From Mansonella perstans (Eukaryota; Nematoda; Chromadorea; Rhabditida; Onchocercidae), in contig JBAMDO010000086.1 of the NCBI GenBank assembly GCA_037074765.1, forward strand, positions 124,001-188,000: a stretch of 64,000 nucleotides of DNA, given 5' to 3'. Every line of letters begins with the position of its first letter. The stretch's first letter is position 1. A program made the translations under genes and the position numbers. The notes beneath the pieces are model-generated. The model was not told where the DNA came from, searched no databases, and worked only from the letters and a program-made list of their open reading frames with translations. Below, one piece after another: positions 61,012 to 64,000 of this stretch.

Positions 61012-63748
61012 GTGAGATGAATCCTATAAAATGAAAGAATAAGTTGCTTGATGAACCATTCGAGATATATTCCGTTGAAGAGTACAGCATCTAAAGATTG
61101 TATTTTCTTTAAAGTTGACCGGAAGCATGATTTAATGCTTTCCAATACATACAGCTTTTAAATTTATACGTTGTACTGGTAAAAAAAAAAAAAAAAAAAA
61201 AAAAGAGAAACTTATATAATAATATCCTACTTGGAAGTCATTGGTCATACGTACTAGGAAGTTGAAACTTGTAGGGCAAAGAAATAGCAGTGGAAGAATA
61301 TGACTTTAGTTTGCTTTTTCATCATCGCCAATAATGATTACTGCTAATCAAATTTGTAAATGTTTGTGGATATTGGTCAATTGAGATTATCAAAGAGATG
61401 AATGTATTTTAAATTTGGTGATATGAAAGTTCTCATCTGTAACTTTTATTTTGGATTTTTGCTTATTTCAAGTGATAAAGTCAGAAAAAAAATCCCTAAA
61501 AATGGGACTGAGAAATACTTTTATTTAAGTGTTATTATTTGTTTTTCTTGACCGGGCTAAGTTTAACATTCATGTGTCGATGTTTTTTTTCTCGGATTCC
61601 TAACAGTTCTCATCTCCTCATGAAACGTTACGTGTTATGCGCAATACATTTCGAAACATATACGCAGTGTTGTTAATAATTACTCATTCTGCTAAGGAAA
61701 AGGGACATTGAATGAAATGTGTGTGTGATAAAATTACGTATAAGTAAGTAAGTGGTGCTTGAGGATCATCTAACTGGAATTGTCATCGCGTGATTTTCAA
61801 GCCTTCAGTGTATTTACCTGAATGGAGATAGAATAAGAATCAGTATATATGTGAAACAGCGTTTACAGTGTGGATTGGAGACTGATAATTCATTAAGAAC
61901 TGATCTTCCTTAAGGGTAACGTTGCAAAATTTATAGTATTGAACAAGGACTGATAGATATGCGAAAAATTCCAGTGGTCATGTTTAATACAGTGTTATGC
62001 AGAAGTCTACATATCATTTCTGAGTGCCCTCTCATATAGTTGATAAAGACAAAACAATGTTAAGAAGGATTGTTCCCAACCTGTTTAAAAGTACCTTTTA
62101 TAAAGCTACTTTTAATTCTCATCATGTATAGCACATTAGCGCCACCTGCCAAAATCATAACCTTTATCGTTTGATTTGTTTAATAGTACCACACGGATTT
62201 GATGACCACTTTTAAAGGTTAAATTATTCGTAAATCTCGAATGATGAAAGGTATGGAAGGTACGTATAGGTAATTAAGATAAGAATGCCTCAGATCGAGT
62301 CTAGAAAAGTGAGATCAGGAGTAATTAACACGTAAATGTATGACACCGATTTCATAGAAATCATGTACGCCTGGCCCAGATAGACAGACAGACAGAATAT
62401 TTCATAAACATTCGCGCAAATCTTTCACGGGCTGTTATAAAAGTGAGTTGTATTTCAATACTACCGTTCAATTCCAGGTGAGTTCATTTGGTTGTAAGAT
62501 ACGTGCTCACAGTTCAATTTCTCATTCATATCTTATTAGATCAAGTAAAGTACCATAAAATTCATTTGAGTTACTCAGATTGGAGTAAAAAATTAAGTGG
62601 AGTAATAATTAAAAAAATGAAAATTAAGGCTTATGATAATTAATTATATTAATTGATCAATGGTTATAAATTGTGCCAAAAAATATTTTGTAGATGGAAT
62701 GATGAGACTGATGAAGCTAAAGATTAACACAGATATCACGGATACAATGTAGTGGCTAAGATAGTAAACTGGTTATTTTATATAATTATCCATATCATTG
62801 CTGTTATTTTCACCCTACTGTTATTGCTGATAACATCGAAATAACGCTCCTGTATTAATGAGTACGCGAAAGGTATTGGATTGTGATCATTCAAAAAGCG
62901 GAATTTGTGCACGGTTAGTTAGTGATCATTGTTCATTTTAAGCTTTAGCAAAAATATAGTTAAATACGTTCTCGAAATTGATTTATGGTTTTGAAGAAAA
63001 CTGACTAATTAAAAAAAAAAAGTAGTGATTCGTCTTCCAGGGGGCCAATGGATTAATATATTACTAATATGTTAATAATTATTTGTAAATGTAACGGAGA
63101 TGCAGTACTAATTTGTTTACAAATTGAATCAATGAGTGATACAATCCTTTAGTCCATTTACTTGTTATTATTAATATATTCAGTTCTTATATAGTCATTG
63201 CTTTATTTGTTGTTGATTCATTGAGTCAGATATTTAACATTAATCTTAAACCGATAATTTGGTTCTAATGCCAGCTATGATATGTAAAAAGAAAAACAGA
63301 TAGTTTTACTTCACTTATTCGTTCATACAATATTTATCCCACGGCAAAGATAGGCTTATATTTATTATTAATATCATGCAAATGCATAGGTAAATTATTT
63401 GTATCCTTTTCATTTTTATGAGAGCTGTGTGACCCTCGTATTCGTAGTTTGCTTTTACATAAGAAAATTAGTGTTATTTTCGGTATTGGAATACTGTTAT
63501 TTGATTTCCGCAATGGATCCTTAGGTATAGTAATAGATAAGCTTTTTTTAACAGCAATAAAAAGTAATTGTCCTTGATCATAAGCTTTTTTCTGGAATTC
63601 GATTAACGATTTCTCGCTTTTTAGTTTCACATAAGTTTCATTACAGTTTAAATGTCAGCATAGTTCAAATAATGCATTTTACATTATCCGCAACTTATAA
63701 TAGCCTTATAAATATTGAAGAACACTGCAATATAATAATAAATAAGTT
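60463..63748. other. Intergenic stretch after cytochrome b5
   Basis: AT-rich, with a (TA)n run at 60,977-61,009, an A-run at about 61,181-61,203 and (AGAC)n at about 62,381-62,395. The 98-codon minus-strand frame at 63,334-63,630 has no known motif and is left uncalled. Confidence 0.45.
60977..61009. repeat. (TA)n microsatellite
   Basis: About sixteen TA units in the 3' flank of the cytochrome b5 gene. A good candidate length-polymorphic marker. Confidence 0.9.
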
Positions 63749-63924
63749 TCATTGATATAAAAATTGATATAATTTTGCGGTATTTGAATGATTTATCTGA
63801 TTTTTTGTGAACACTTTGAAGGTTGTTCCTTGCTTTCTCTTCATTAAGTGATTTTCAGATGTGTTCTTCAAAAAGCCTTCAATTTGTCGAACAGTGAAGC
63901 TGTCACACAACCACAGCGCCTCTC
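63749..63924 (-). CDS. Candidate last coding exon of an unidentified minus-strand gene (partial)
   Basis: Following the acceptor AAATTATTGCAG on the minus strand, a frame (entered in phase with two leading bases) is open for 57 codons to TGA at 63749-63751. It begins EALWLCDSFTVRQIEGFLKN and goes on to MKRKQGTTFKVFTKN. The composition is less biased than nearby frames and the acceptor is good. The rest of the gene would lie beyond the right edge. The family is not recognised. Confidence 0.3.
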
Positions 63925-64000
63925 CTGCAATAATTTATATTCATTATGCTCAAATAATGTAACAGAATCTCCTCTCATTACTGTATATTCTATCGATTCA

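Noticed and set aside
63334..63630. 98-codon minus-strand open frame
   Set aside because: No motif, no acceptor or donor context, AT-driven codon use.
1..64000. CRISPR arrays, bacterial operons or endosymbiont inserts
   Set aside because: No regularly spaced repeats, no bacterial-type gene packing; all supported genes have eukaryotic introns.

Overview
The window looks like nuclear DNA of a parasitic nematode, most likely a spirurid or filarial worm. It is AT-rich, and its genes are split by many introns with T-rich TTTCAG-type acceptors. The recognisable proteins match nematode families: an HR4/NHR-91-type nuclear receptor, a histidine acid phosphatase, an ER FKBP ending in HDEL, a 4EHP-type eIF4E and a tail-anchored cytochrome b5. 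There is also a decayed BEL/Pao retroelement. The species cannot be fixed from the sequence alone, and I saw no bacterial or viral gene block. Where exon chains are given, I checked acceptor/donor dinucleotides and codon phase across each junction by eye.

Left part (1-23.7 kb). A weak minus-strand gene at about 1.57-3.39 kb has fragments that recall GPI1/PIG-Q and an acidic tail. Part of it is duplicated in inverted orientation at 3.79-4.08 kb. The main gene is an 11-exon minus-strand nuclear receptor (17,813 down to 7,195; 723 aa, HR4/NHR-91 type). It also has an in-phase alternative first exon at 16,710-16,786. Upstream of it lies a GC-richer stretch (about 18.96-20.26 kb) that may hold more 5' exons or promoter sequence.

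Middle part (23.7-40 kb). A 7-exon minus-strand histidine acid phosphatase (27,822 to 23,745; 441 aa) keeps RHGxRxP but lacks the usual HD pair. After about 5 kb with only weak candidates come two plus-strand genes in tandem: a two-domain ER FKBP with a C-terminal HDEL (32,658-34,842; 272 aa) and, 500 bp downstream, a COMM-domain protein (35,343-39,400). They might be co-transcribed.

Right part (40-64 kb). A 5-exon orphan class A GPCR (45,295-48,199; 328 aa) is followed by a frameshifted BEL/Pao gag remnant (about 49.54-50.22 kb) and an orphan membrane-anchor exon (51,418-51,648). Then come a 6-exon 4EHP/IFE-4 gene (52,345-54,498; 223 aa) and a 2-exon cytochrome b5 (59,790-60,462; 144 aa). 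The right edge carries what looks like the last coding exon of an unidentified minus-strand gene. The genes belong to unrelated pathways (transcription, phosphatase, ER folding, COMMD trafficking, signalling, translational repression, ER redox), as expected of an ordinary stretch of eukaryotic chromosome.
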